From Pezizomycotina sp. ARF18 (taxonomy: Eukaryota > Ascomycota), in assembly GCA_002224055.1 (NCBI GenBank), contig AZLU01000295.1:1-44147 (forward strand): a stretch of 44,147 nt of DNA, in the 5' to 3' direction. Both the position numbers and the translations under genes were made by a program. Positions 12,160 through 23,740 of this stretch are shown piece by piece. Position 1 is the first letter of the stretch, and every line of letters starts with the position of its first letter. Below the pieces are notes generated by a model. The model saw only the letters and a program-made list of their open reading frames with translations, did not search any database and was not told the DNA's origin.

Positions 12160-12661
12160 ATGAAGGCTACTGTTATCATCGCCGGGCTCTTCGCTGGCAT
12201 CGCCTCGGCTGGAGCCGTCCTCCAAACCCGTGACTTCCACGCTAAGAACACCGAGGGGGAATTCAACTGCTGGGTATGGGATCACCGGAACGGATGGCGG
12301 AAGACGCTTAAGCGTCGACCATCGTTTTCGCGATTATGATATTGACTGGACTTTTTGTTTCCTATTAGAAAAAATGCTTCATCAAGGCGACCAAGTTGAC
12401 CGAATGCGGTACGCCGACTACTCGTGCGAGTGCGTCCAGCCGACTTTCCTTACGTACATGAAGGGCTGCGAAGGCGAATGCGGCTGCGAGAGTGAGTAAT
12501 CCAATCAGACTGCTGTTCCATTGTCATGATCGAGTGCGGTGTCATGACCTCTTTTGCGTATATCTGACGGAGTTGTTCCACAAAATAGTGCACGAATACA
12601 TCAAGAGGTTCTGCCCGAGGACGGCAAGATCCAGTCTTTCGGCAAGGGAAGGTGGGACTAA
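12160..12661 (+). CDS. Small secreted CFEM-like cysteine-rich protein
   Basis: The predicted product is an extracellular or wall-associated CFEM-domain protein; family roles include haem/iron capture, surface sensing and plant-interaction effectors. It starts at ATG 12160 with signal peptide MKATVIIAGLFAGIASA. Introns at 12274-12368 and 12492-12588 splice cleanly. The Cys pattern is NCWKKC-x9-C-x3-D-x2-C-x-C-x11-C-x3-C-x-C, then RFC. This matches the CFEM spacing (CxxxCx9CxxxDxxCxC...) including the conserved Asp. The ending EDGKIQSFGKGRWD-stop lies at 12617-12661. Frame changes by one base occur at about 12410 (ECG to YADYSC) and about 12616. The mature protein would be only about 80 residues, with no GPI signal visible. 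CFEM is favoured over a generic Cys-rich effector because of the Asp position. Confidence 0.75.
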
Positions 12662-14153
12662 GCGTCAGACAACATTTCGAATCTTTCTTGTAAATTATGG
12701 TTGCAATGGAGAAAAAGGGGATTCGTTGGATAATTTTCTGGTGAACGGTTGGGCCGGTCGGGACGGACATTTTCAGGAGGATGTCGTCTTTCTAAGTGTA
12801 AATAACAAGGAGGAACTCATCGCGATGGCCAATTTACAACATCCGTCACGTCTGACCTCGGCTGTTTTATCTCTCTTTCTTTTCTGTCTTTTTAAACACA
12901 TCTTACAATTTAATACCAGCGGCTATCTTCTTTTAATTACCATGTCCGGGAAACTACGAGCGTTTTCCCTAGACACGGAATCAGTCTCTCGCAAATCTCT
13001 GCTGGTCACACTATACTCCCGAGATCTTTATCCTCGTTGTCAACTTCGTGTGCTTCTAGAATGCGATGATACACATCGCATCCGACCGTTTAACTTCAAG
13101 AGAGATCGAAGGCACTATACCGCTGATAAAGTTATTAACATCTGTTCATTTGCCATATCTGGGGGAGTACCTGATGAATATGAGTCTCCTGTGAGATGAC
13201 ACAAGCAAATTCTAGGTTCGCGTCGGGAACTTCACATACCTGTAAGACCGGGGTGAACTAATAAATGTGTAATATGGCTTCTCTGGTACTTACTTTTCAG
13301 CTTAAGTCTAATAGTCGACACTGTTGTTTTATAAACGTGAATTTTGACAAATTTTATATCTACTTGGTTCTTAGTCCTACCCTTACGTTACTTGACAACG
13401 GCAACTAAGTACCTCGAACTCCTAACTGAACTTAAGAGCCAATGACAACGGTGCCGAATTTACGAGATGTGGCCTAGTTAAGGTATACCATTAGACCACC
13501 GTAGACAGGTTAGCGTACACATGTAAGTCACAACGTAACTTGCTCTGTATGCCATCTTCTATAGCGCTCTTGCGATTCCCTACCTTATGATATACTCGAA
13601 ATTGTTCTCCTCCACGGAAATATAGGTATGTACTATGACCACTGGGCAGGATGCGAAAATCACCTTGTCTGCTATTGTTACCTTTCACCCAATGACTCCA
13701 CGAGGTTTTATATGATATCTACCGTGTATCATTTTTAGATTTATACACACGCCGATGTATTTGAAACGGTGGACTAGATGAACCTATGGGGAAGCTAAAT
13801 TTATGAGGCGTGGAACTACCTGCGAGGTAGGAGCTTGCTTTGGCTATACCAAGTTGGCCCGCCGACGATTCAACGTTTTCTTAGGTATACGTTGTCCGTA
13901 ATGCAGGTTTCTCAACAAAGTCACTCTAGCAAATTTTCAGAGGCAAAGGATGTGATACTATAAGAAAGAGCTTTTGTCTAAGTTGCTATATAGAAAGAAT
14001 AGAACCTTCCTCTATCTAATATGGAAAATAAGCTTGACTTTTTTCATTTTTCTTTTATTATTTTTCTTTCTTTGTCATGACTCGTGGTCGTGTTCTCGTA
14101 TCATCTACGACTCCGTACTCCCTTGAAGCACCGACACGTTTTCTTCTGAAAAT
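12662..14153. other. Intergenic region without a convincing gene
   Basis: The open + frame continuing through 12662-13199 is a read-through past the CFEM-like gene's likely stop and shows no domain. The rest is AT-rich with only short frames. A tRNA-like A-box on the minus strand near 13480 did not fold (see rejected items). The last 130 bases before 14154 are probably the 3' region of the minus-strand gene. Confidence 0.45.
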
Positions 14154-16690
14154 TTAATCATGCGAGAACAACATCGAGCCTTCCAACCCGTAGATCCGGT
14201 TCAACCTCCTCCCAGCCTCCTGGCAGCCTTATAAGACATCTTTGCCGCTGGTGCGGTTCGTTGAACAAGCACGCGCCTTTCCACCCGCCGAGCTTAGTCA
14301 ACTTTGCAGCTCCCTCAGCGGTAGGATTGAACATCCAAACAGACCCGTAAAACTTCTCCGGCTCGAAGCCAATACTGCTCATCGCGTGCACGAAGTCCAA
14401 CCAGACGATCTCTCCGAGGTTATCACTAGTAGCGGGAAGAATATCGCGTTGAGAACTTTCAGCGCGCGCTTGTCAACCTTAAACGTTGTTGCTTCTGTTG
14501 GTTTCGAGGAAGTCGGGGTGGAAGGTTCCGCCTCTTCACCGTTAGAAGCCGATACAGATGTAGATTTTACTTTAGCTGCCTTTGACGGCGCGGATTTCGA
14601 ACTCTTATCGCCGGAGACGCTAAGGTCTTTCAGCGACTCTGCGGTGGAATCTGCGTCTGCCGTCTTCTTCCTCACGGCACCCGACCGCTCCGGTTCCACC
14701 CACAGCGGCGTCCGTATTATCGTACGGTCCTTCACAAGCTTCGGCGTGAGGAAACCGCAGCGTTTTCCAGCAGAAGTACCAAAGTGCTTATCAACTCTAT
14801 CCCAGAACGCATCCAGATTCTTCTCCGCCGTTCGCATCCCCTCGACGACGCTTTACTAGGCTTCTTGTCTGTAGGATAGTTAAACCGTCCATCCGAGGGA
14901 TTCCCCACGGCGGAGATATTAAGCGTCTTGCTGGCCTCGTTGAGCTTGACGAACGCGCTCATTTTTCTGGAGAAGTCCATCTGTATCTCGTCGCTTTCCG
15001 CTGACGCGGCGGCTTCAAACGATGACGCCCACGGTTGGAAGCCGCGTACTTGCCTCTGTAACTCCGCGAAGACGGCGAGGTCGGAGACTACGTCGGCGGC
15101 CCATCCGGATATCCTCTCCGCCTGTTTCGGATCGCTGCGTATTAACCGCTCCAATTCGTCCACAAGTAAATCCAGCCCGACCAGTTGTCGCTTCTTCTCA
15201 TCCATAGCATGTCGAACAGACTCAACAATTCGTCTTTTCCGGTGGGTGCTTTAGATTGTACTTGTATAACATTACTGTTAACATTTTTCCGGGGACGCGG
15301 GTCCAGAGGTCTCGTAGCGGGGAGAACCGGGAGCCGAGCTTGAGCGTCATTAGGGGGTCGAGAACGAGCTGGTTCAGCATGTGCTGGAAGCGGACGAAGA
15401 CGCGCTCGTAATCCCGCGGTAAACGCGTGGCGGGGTAACTTGGGCAGCGTATTTTTCTTTGAGATGAGGACGTGTTCGAGCTCGCGGTAGAGTATCTCCC
15501 AGACGGCGAGGTCGCCGTGAGCGTTGGTTACCACGCGGCCGAGGACGCGCTCCCAGAACGCAGGAGTGTCAAGTATGGGGTGGTCTTGTCATCGGCGTCG
15601 AGAACTCTAAGATAAAAATGCAGTGATTTAGCTCCGGCCCTTTCTTGTGATAGACATGAGCAGTCCTACCTCTCGTTCCTGTTCTCCGAATATTCCTCGA
15701 CGACCTTCTCAAAGTAACCCGGATCCTCCTGAGACACCAAACATGGTCCTCCGCCTGTAGTCTCTTCGCACCTACGATAGCCTTCAACCTCGCAAAGTCC
15801 AACCCGATCGGATCCCTATAGCTCGCCTCCTCCGCCACCATCTTCAGCGTCTTCCAACCCGCTTCGTCAACCGCAACGGGTAACGGCGCTGGCTCCGGTT
15901 GCACGGATACCTCGCTGTCGTCACGCCTCTACCGTCGAGTTCATAATCAAACAACAGCAGTCCACCAGGAACTTCAACACTTTCTCTTGTATTTCCAGAA
16001 TCTGATCCCTCACCGGACTGACCCCGTCGCCCGCCATCAGTAGTTCTAGAGCGTTGGATCTTCGCTCCACGATACTATCTTGCGTAAGTCTCCGGCGTGG
16101 AGTAACCGCTGAGCAGCATCGTATGCTCGTTAAAAACGCCGGCGTCAGCGCATAGCACAGCGTCCGAACCTCGTGGCCTCACCGTCCGCTAGAGCGAATT
16201 TATCCGGCGAGACCTTCGCCCTCGAACTGATAAATAGCAACAGGCTCCGTGGCTTACATAAATCCTCCAAGTTAACGTACGGAACGCGAACGCGTCTGCT
16301 GTTCCGTCTCGCCTCCTTCCTGCCGTTTCTCCATGGGCTCGAGCCGGAAGGCGTGATAGTCCGGCCTGTGGTTAGGAGCATGACGGCCAAGCTTCGAGGA
16401 GGATCTTCCGGCGCTGGGATTGTGTCTTTTTAAGCAGCGGCGGCGTAGGGCTTCTCGTGGCGGGAGACGAGGGAATTTAGGGTTGCGTGATGGAGAAGAT
16501 GGAGGAGACCAGGGCTGATGAGCGGGTTTTGCATCGGGGGCTGTGAGGAGCGGGGCATGGGTGCCAGGGGAAGCTGAAAGCCCTCGGAAGGCGTTGTGGG
16601 TGTGGTCGTGGTGGAATGGTCGTGTCCCTCATGGGAGTGATCATGCTCGTGCCTCATGCTATGATCATGCGTGTGCTCGTGCGTCGTCAT
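14154..16690 (-). CDS. Fungal conserved protein of unknown function, His-rich N-terminus
   Basis: This is a large, apparently intronless gene starting at ATG 16690. The N-terminus (residues 1-30) is a histidine/aspartate-rich segment, HTHDHSMRHEHDHSHEGHDH, which looks metal-binding. The body matches a widespread fungal hypothetical family as I know it. It includes RLQAEDHVWCLREDPGYFEK (about 15700-15770), YERVFVRFQHMLNQLVLDPL (about 15340-15410), LIRSDPKQAERISGWAADVV (about 15080-15140) and AEKNLDAFWDRVDKHFG (about 14780-14830). It ends with MSSIGFEPEKFYGSVWMF and the C-terminal GRRLNRIYGLEGSMLF before the stop at 14154-14156. The family's usual end is GRRLxRxYGWxGxMF. There is no signal peptide or TM, so it is probably cytosolic or nuclear; the function is unknown. 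At least seven one-base frame changes split it with no intron signals, for example near 14255, 14390, 14850, 15190, 15400, 15720 and 16160. Confidence 0.75.
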
Positions 16691-17974
16691 CGTTTACCGT
16701 ATCTGATAGTGATAAGCTTAGATCAAAGAGAGGGGTCGGACTTCGAAGCAAGTAAGAGTTGCAGATTTTTTTTATTCAAGTTTTCGTTTCGGTATTGATA
16801 TCGTAGCATGTACTATAGTGCAATTGAGCCTTATAAGGAATAAATACTCAAGTAAGGATTATGACTAAAACAGTGTCCAAGTTGCAAATTTGCAGGTAGG
16901 AATAAGCTAATGAGGAAAAGGCACTTGCTAGGGCGGGAAATCTCGCCGTCTTTAAGAAGTCAAGCCTTTTTATATCTGCAGATGTACTAAGATACTAACA
17001 GCCGCACGTACTTATTAGTTAGACGTTAGTTCAATCTCTTTGGACACGTATTGAAGCGGACCGAAGAGCTGAGCAAAGTGGAGAGAGCTCTGTGAGATTC
17101 TTGCAGCAGCAGCGGAAGAAGAGAAGAAGAGGAAATGTAAATGCTTCAGGTGCGAGACACTGTAAGGAAAAAAGAGGTTTGTGAACCCCCCAACTCTCCA
17201 AAAGTCCCCAGTCCTTCAAACTAAACTAAGTCTCGGCTGTGGACTAAGGTAGTTAGTTACTTGGTAGTTAGTTAATCAGTGAAGTACTGTACATAAGAAG
17301 AGGCCATAGTGCCCCCAAATCTTTGCTTGCTTTGCATCTTGCAGACTGCATCTTCCTCAGTATGGAAGTTCAAGTCCCCATGCTCCTGCCGTTGGATATT
17401 ATTCGGGGGCTCTCCGTTAATCTCCAGTCTCTAGCTTAAGTCTCGGACTTCTCTCTAAAAGTACTATTAATTGCTTCATGTTAGATCGTATTTCTCAGCC
17501 CTCTGTGGAAAAGCCTTGCGCCACTACTTCTCGTGATGAAAAAATATAAATCGCTCATAAGAAAGTGGGGGTTTCTTGGGGTTCAGTGGGCTGCTGGGCA
17601 GTTGCGAGCCTTCACTACCGAACAATACCTATTGTCGGATGCATCCCTTGCTCGAATTCCTCTTTGAGTATAGCGGAAGTCTTCCGCTCGGTGGTTTGTC
17701 GCACGTCACCTTCTGCTATGCCTAGACCGTCGGGAATCGGATGAGGAAAGCGTGGTGCAAGACTGATACATGTGCACATAACAAAACACAACCGTAATCA
17801 CAATCACCAACCTCCCTTTCTGCCTCTCTATCTACATATCATCAACTATCATCGCCAATTTCTTCTAATCACGTCCAATCTCCATCTTCAAAAGACGTTT
17901 CATCTATGATCCTCATCAGAGATGGAAACGACAATACACAGTACGCCTTCTCATGGCCGAGGAGTAAGCCGACC
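16691..17974. other. Intergenic region between divergent genes
   Basis: This interval separates the divergently transcribed conserved protein (-) and CSC1-like channel (+), so it should hold both promoters. It contains simple-sequence patches (TAGTTAGT-type repeats at about 17250-17275; purine-rich AGAAGAAGAG at about 17110-17135). A CT-rich tract at 17800-17890 (CCTCCCTTTCTGCCTCTCTA) is typical of a fungal promoter and leader upstream of 17975. No coding sequence was recognised. Confidence 0.5.
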
Positions 17975-20901
17975 ATGAGTTCGAGCAGTTTAGAAAGCGG
18001 AATGATTCGGACCACGACACGTCCCTCGAAACCTTCATCGTATCCCTGGCACCAACGCGGCCGTCTTCGTCGTGTTCTTCTCACTCTTTCTAATATTCCG
18101 GCGGATGTTCGAGCGCGTTTACTCTCCCAGGAGTTCTCGGACGTGTACCCGCTGAGAAGCAGCCCGACCGGTTGCCGTACGGTGTTTTCTCGTTCTTACG
18201 GCGTTGTATAATTTGTCGTGAGTTCTCATCCGAATATGCCAGAATTCTCTCTTTTTCCCGTGAACATGATCACATTTGTTTAAGTACATTTATGGATACA
18301 TGGACTGATTTTAGTGTTCCGACGTGGAATTTCCAGAGACAAATACATCCTCCAGAAAACTTCTATAGATGCCTACCTCTTCCTCCGCTTCCTCAAAACT
18401 AATCTCCCTCCTAACAGCCCTCGCTACGATCCTAACATTCACCCTCCTTGTCCCTGTCAACGCCGCGGTTCGCGTACCAACTCGAAGGGCTTAACCGAAT
18501 ATCCTCTCCAACATCTCCCCCGAAGAAAAGAATGGTTCTACGTCCACGCCGCCGTCGCGTGGCTGTTTTTCCGTTCGTTTGTTACACGATTATACCGCGA
18601 GCTAGGGTTTTACATTGCGTTGAGGAACGCGTACGTTACTAGTCCGCGTATGACCGCCGTGTATCGTCGAGGACGTTACTGGTCATGAATACCCCCGACG
18701 ACTTCCGCGACGACGAATCCGGTGAAGCCATCCGTCGGCGTTCGACGGTGCGGTGAAGGTGTGGCAGAATAAGGATATGAAGAAGCTGGAAAAGAAAGTG
18801 GAGAAGAGAAGGAGATTGTAGCGAACTGGAAGTAGGAGAGGTGAAGTACCTGCAGGAGGTGCATAAAATCAGACGACGTGAAGAGGATAATAGGACGAGA
18901 AGCAGGGTGAATGCCGTTTGCGGATTCTGAGAGGGTAGTGTGAGGATTACGACGATAACGTTACGAGGCCGCGGAGAGGGGTGGTTGGATGGAGGACCGT
19001 GGATATGATCGAGTGGGAGTGTCAGCGGCTGTACCAGGTGAACGAGCAGATAAAGGAACTCAAGAGGGACGAGGATCAGAAGCGGTAAAATACACCCTCG
19101 TCTCCGAGTCAGCCAACTGACAACTCTTTCGCCGTGGTTCTATAGCTAACGAAGACTTTTTACCCAGATTATCGTCCGCCTTCATCTACTTCGACTCCCA
19201 AAAAAAGCCCAAGCAGCCTACCAATCCGCCTCCTTCCCTGTCCCCTGCAAAATGACGCCTAGGTACATCGGCATCCACCCGAGAAGTAATGTGGGCAACC
19301 TAGGTCTGGGCTGGTGAACAGCTGGATACGCCTGATAACGGAATCCGCCGCCGTCTTCCTCGTCGTCCTGTTCTGGCCGTGCCGGTCGGCTTCGTCGCTA
19401 CCTAACGAACATCGAATGGCTGACAGACAAGGTTAAGTGGCTGGAATTCATAAAACGGCTTGCCGGATCCGATACTGGGATTGTCAAGGGTTACGTCCCC
19501 ACGCTGGCGCTGGCGCTGCTGATGACTATGGTGCCCGAGGTTTTAGTGTAAGTTTTTTCTCCTATAATGTTCTATATTAATTCACGCAATACCTCCGAGT
19601 CGACTCGAGATCCGAGTTTTAATACGAACTTTGAGTGCTAAAATATAAATGTTGTTTAGACTTCGCCGTAATCGGAGGCTCACCCTCCCGCTCCCATGCC
19701 GAACTCCGGACTCAAAAGGCGTTTTTCTTCTTCCAGGTCGTGCAGGTCTTCCTCATCACGACCGTCTCATCATCTGCTGCCGCAATCGTCACTGAACTAG
19801 CACGGGAACCCGCACGTGCCATGCCGATACTTGCTAAGCACCTACCCCGCTCGTCCAACTTCTATGTATCGTACGTCATACTACAAGGTCTCTCATTATC
19901 TTCCTCGCGACTACTACAAATATCCTCCGTGTTCTTCGTAAAAATAGTCTCCCCGCTCTTCGACAATACTCCCCGGAAACGATGGACGAGGTGGACGACC
20001 CTGTTGAGTTACGGGTGGGGATCGCTGTATCCCGTTTATACCAACCTCGCCTTATTGCGGTCGCGTACGCCGTTATCGCACCCCTAATTCTCCCGTTTGC
20101 GAGTCTGGATTGGCGGTGCTATGGATGGCGTATAAATATAATTTCGTCTACGTGTATAACATCGAAGTAGACACCAAAGGCGCGAGTTATGCCGTTGCGT
20201 TGCAGCAAGCTACTGACAGGTGTTTATGTTGGCGAACTAGCCTCGCGGGATTATTCGGGTTGAAAGGTGCGAAGGGTCCGAGTGCGCTTATGATAGTGCT
20301 GCTGGCGGGTACGGTGTGCTGCATATCAGTATGCGGCACGCGCTTGGTGAATTACTGCATTACGTTCCGCTAAAACATTCTCGACGGTGGAGGCGTGCAA
20401 GATGCCGAGACACACGAGTGAACCGCCACGCCGTAGCCGCTCGAAGAAGCACAGGAAGCACAGGCGACGCGAGAGACACCGGGAGGAACAACCCGAGCGC
20501 GAAAGACTATTAACATCCGACGAGGAATCTCAACAGCCCGCGCCGCTGGACTGAACGAAGAAACTGCGCCGCTGATCAGTATGCTGTCTAATACGTCCAG
20601 GGCGAGGGAAGCAGCGGTGGATTTGATTACTGGAGTGTTGCCGGATATTGTTCATTCCGATAGGGATGAGCTGGGGAAGGCGTACGTGCACCCCGCGGTG
20701 ACGGAGCCCGAACCGGTAGTGTGGATTCCGAGGGATGAAGGGGGTGTTATGAGTAGGCGGCAGGTCGATGAGATTAGGAGCCACGGGCTGGAGGCAGACG
20801 ATAGGCATGCGTGGCTGGAGGGAAGGAAGGCGAAGCTTGTGTGGGAGCCGTTGTACCGAATAGTGCTCAGGGGGAGCAAGTTAACCGCCGGACTACGTTG
20901 A
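17975..20901 (+). CDS. CSC1/RSN1-type (DUF221) calcium-permeable osmosensitive channel
   Basis: This is a predicted multi-pass membrane channel of the CSC1/OSCA/TMEM63 family. It starts near ATG 17975. The N-terminal block is SLETFIVSLAP then NAAVFVVFFSLFLIFRRMFE (TM1). Next come LGRVPAEKQPDRLPYGVFSF, an intron at 18218-18314, and SIDAYLFLRFLK with TALATILTFTLLVPVNAAV (TM2). TM3 is VHAAVAWLFFRSFVTRLYRE, with FYIALRNAYVTSPR just after it, as in the family. The cytosolic loop carries IEWECQRLYQVNEQIKELKR. The DUF221 core starts at IWGNLGLGWVNSW and includes ESAAVFLVVLFWP, an intron at 19548-19659, FFFQVVQVFLITTVSSSAAA, NFYVSYVILQGLSLSS and YKYNFVYVYNIEVDTKG. The tail is basic, then has PVVWIPRDEGGVMS, a known C-terminal type. 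About ten single-base frame changes interrupt it, for example an extra A at 18395-18398. Confidence 0.9.
18218..18314 (+). other. Intron 1 of CSC1-like gene
   Basis: This 97-nt intron has donor GTGAGT and acceptor TTTTAG. Removing it joins the amphipathic N-terminal segment to the conserved SIDAYLFLRFL block. Reading through instead gives a His/Cys-rich non-family peptide. Confidence 0.7.
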
Positions 20902-23740
20902 GGCTAGGTTACTCTGAGCGGACGTCGAAAGGTGAGATACACATCATTATTGTCCTGTCTACTTTAGGAACTTTCTTGTTGCTTCATGGGAGAAACTTGG
21001 AACAAAAAGCCTTTTCTTCCATGTTTTTGAAATTGGCATTGTGAATCTCCTTCTATTGCTCATTTTTTACTGTCTCTTAGATACAGTGATAGTAGTATGC
21101 ACACGTCCATTGTTCTCTTTTCGCAAAAAAACATGCCTTCGTACACAGCATAGCTTAACTATCATTCGCACTAGCAATCAACCTTTTATTACTATCCTAC
21201 ATCGCTATTAGCGATATGTATACCACCACTCTCCTCCAACAGAAACAGTTCTGAAGCATCTCTCGATCTACCTGAGTGGAACTACTGGTCAGGAAATCTC
21301 AGTTTCTCAAGTATCACCATTCCCATCCAACTACCGGGTTACTTGGTGAGTGAAGCATGCAATGCTAGCAACAATGCTTTTTTTTTTTTTTTTTTTTTTT
21401 TTTGAGGAAGAGTTACCTATGGATGCCTCATTAACTGTTCATGATGTTCTTCTTTCTATAATACCATATACAATAAAGAATCCCTTACTGTTCTTCACTT
21501 TCCACCTGTTTCATGATGTGCATATCATCGCTGTGCGATTCTTTGTTTATTAAATAATTTATAATTATGGCTTTGTGATATTAAAAAAGCCTGTATTCAT
21601 CCCGCTTGACCATGCCGCTTGCGCTCGCCTGCAGCAGCCTACTAACGGCAACCTAGCTCATCTGTATCCAACTGCGGTAAGACATACGCCATTGCTATCA
21701 ATATTGCCGGTGAGAGCACAGAAAGTGGGTTTTATAGCAAGTGAATCCTCGAAGCGGAAATATTCGTATACAGCTTTAACTCTGTACCGCAACAACTTGT
21801 CATTTAGAATACTCTCTTGATCTCTCCTGGGACCTCCTGATTCCATAATCAGACTTCCCCTATACCTGGGTGACTCGGGCTTTAAGTACGAATATTTCAA
21901 TACTTCTCCGAAATCGCCTGTGATGTCATCCCCGCTTTTCCGCGCCTATCAATCCATATATCTCTCTGTGCTGCTACAATTCTCCGCGTCCCGTTTCCTT
22001 TTCTCCAATGCTTCGGTTTTACAGTACCTGTATTAGACAAAGAAGCAATCTTTGACATTTTTGGTGGTTGGACCAGTCTCATTGGGTCGCGAAAATAACC
22101 TGAGATCTCTCGCGTGGAAATCTCCGACGAAACGCGTTCCGTAGGATGAAACTTCAATATATGATTGAAGGAGGACATTATGAGAATTTACCAAGTATTC
22201 CCTTCTCACACTCCACACAGCTTCATATACTGTAGCTGACTATGTATTAAGATATTTCAAAGGATGCCGTACTCTCAATGTGACTTGAACTGACATGACG
22301 CATACTATTAAGCTGCACGAAGTCAGGAAATTTCCAGTTTTGTACGGAACGACAGCTTTGAACTAGATGTATTTCATGTTTGGATCATGTCTTTCATCGA
22401 CTCCCAATGTTTTGTTCCCCGTGGATGTTTCACGTTTAAAAGAATATCATTTTTCCATCGAGATTCTCTCCCTTAGACCAAGGCTCTCGTCGAGTCTCTT
22501 AGGTGGTCACATATTATGAAGGATATATGTTCGAAACGTTGGTCATTGTTTCTGGTTGTTTCCATTCTTCTGCGTCTTAGATTTCATTCCCAGATTTCCT
22601 GCCCAATGAGCTGCATCGTGCATGTCTTCTAGAATCTCATTGAAGCGCGATGAAAAAGGCTGAAGATTGGGAGAACTGCGCCGCGGAGCCCAAGGGAATG
22701 GCGGCGGCACGGACGGGAAGGTGCCTTTGTCCCCGTCACTTGCGGCCTGTAGGACCTTTTCTTTCAAGGCGTCCCGAGTAACAGATCCTTTGTCTGAATT
22801 CTTTGCCCAATGAATAGAGACCCTCGTGAAATTGAATCGTCAATACATCGACACAATATTACTAAGTTATCGATCAGAATATCAAAAAATATCTTCCGGA
22901 ACTCTTGTCTACTTAAGTAATCATTACATACTCAAACCGGTTCGAGTGTTGACCGATCTCGCATTGGGTCGATAATGAGCGTTGAACTTCTTTTTGGCGA
23001 TTTAGTGTGTTCTCTGTGTATGTTGAAAGAACCTGAGCAAATGTGAATCTCCAGCTTTCAAGACACGATGCCTCATTCTCGATGCCTCATCTGCTATCCA
23101 GGTGCTGTCGTTTCAAGTCGGAAGATAGCATTGGTATGCACAAAGCACGCAACGGACAATCGGAAACGTTGCCTTTGAAACTTGTTCGCACCTTCTTCAA
23201 TGTCCTATTGGCCCACTCCAATCTCTTTCCATGATACCTCTTCTGTTCCGGGTTTGTGTCACGACTTAACTTCCCTGCAGTACCTATACTCAATTCTGAA
23301 CGAAGGCTTTGAACAATATCTCCACATTCTCAACCGACCTTCTGATATATACCAACCCATCGGCCACAATAACTTTTTCAATATACCGCCGTCTCTCCGA
23401 TCATTCCGATCCGAGTTCTAACCCGATTCAGAGATTTCTGGGGAACTCTTTCCGGATCTGAAGGAAGCTAAGTGAGTATCTGTGTATCTATAAAGAAAAC
23501 AGGCCACTCTTCTTGAGGTCGGGACATTTCCGAATCAATGAATACCCATCACGGCCGCTTTACACTATTTCATTACTAGATTTCTCTTAATACACCACCC
23601 CCCGGTAAATTCATTACATCGGTGTCAGTAAACTTTCTCCTAGAAAAAGGAAAAGAGGATATTGATAACAACGACTATTACATCACAATAACGATGTTAC
23701 CCACGAGTAGTTTCTGGAAAGGAAGCTATTTGAAAAGATC
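20902..23740. other. Long intergenic region
   Basis: Mostly AT-rich, with T26 at 21378-21403. A minus frame at 22543-22830 reads WAKNSDKGSVTRDALKEKVL then FPWAPRRSSPNLQPFSSRFN and EILEDMHDAAHWAGNL. It is the most protein-like stretch, and could be a small unrecognised gene or a last exon, but it has no clear start and no family. Frames at 23043-23421 on both strands are short and unsupported. No RNA gene was seen. Confidence 0.4.
22543..22767 (-). CDS. Possible small hypothetical protein
   Basis: The open frame continues upstream without a stop to about 22830. Its composition is plausible for a soluble protein: a Lys/Glu-rich helix-like start (DALKEKVLQAASDGDKG), a Pro-rich middle and a C-terminal amphipathic segment (FNEILEDMHDAAHWAGNL). 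I recognise no domain and no in-frame ATG is certain. It may be chance. Confidence 0.25.
   Translation of the reverse strand: MKEKVLQAASDGDKGTFPSVPPPFPWAPRRSSPNLQPFSSRFNEILEDMHDAAHWAGNLGMKSKTQKNGNNQKQ

Noticed and set aside
9685-12661. Receptor B and the CFEM-like protein as one fused CFEM-receptor gene
   Set aside because: The CFEM-like gene has its own start codon and signal peptide 1.2 kb after the receptor tail; fused family members carry CFEM at the N-terminus.
12662-13199. Long + open frame continuing from the CFEM-like gene's last exon
   Set aside because: The conserved-looking ending EDGKIQSFGKGRWD and its stop lie in the other frame at 12659-12661; the continuation has no domain.
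13381-13510. tRNA-like signal on the minus strand (TGGTCTAATGGTA resembling an A-box, GGAGTTCGAGG resembling a B-box)
   Set aside because: The boxes are too far apart without a long intron, the T-arm pairs poorly and no consistent anticodon arm could be drawn.
14242-15254. Plus-strand open frames of up to 205 codons
   Set aside because: They are shadows of the minus-strand conserved gene, whose peptides match a fungal family.
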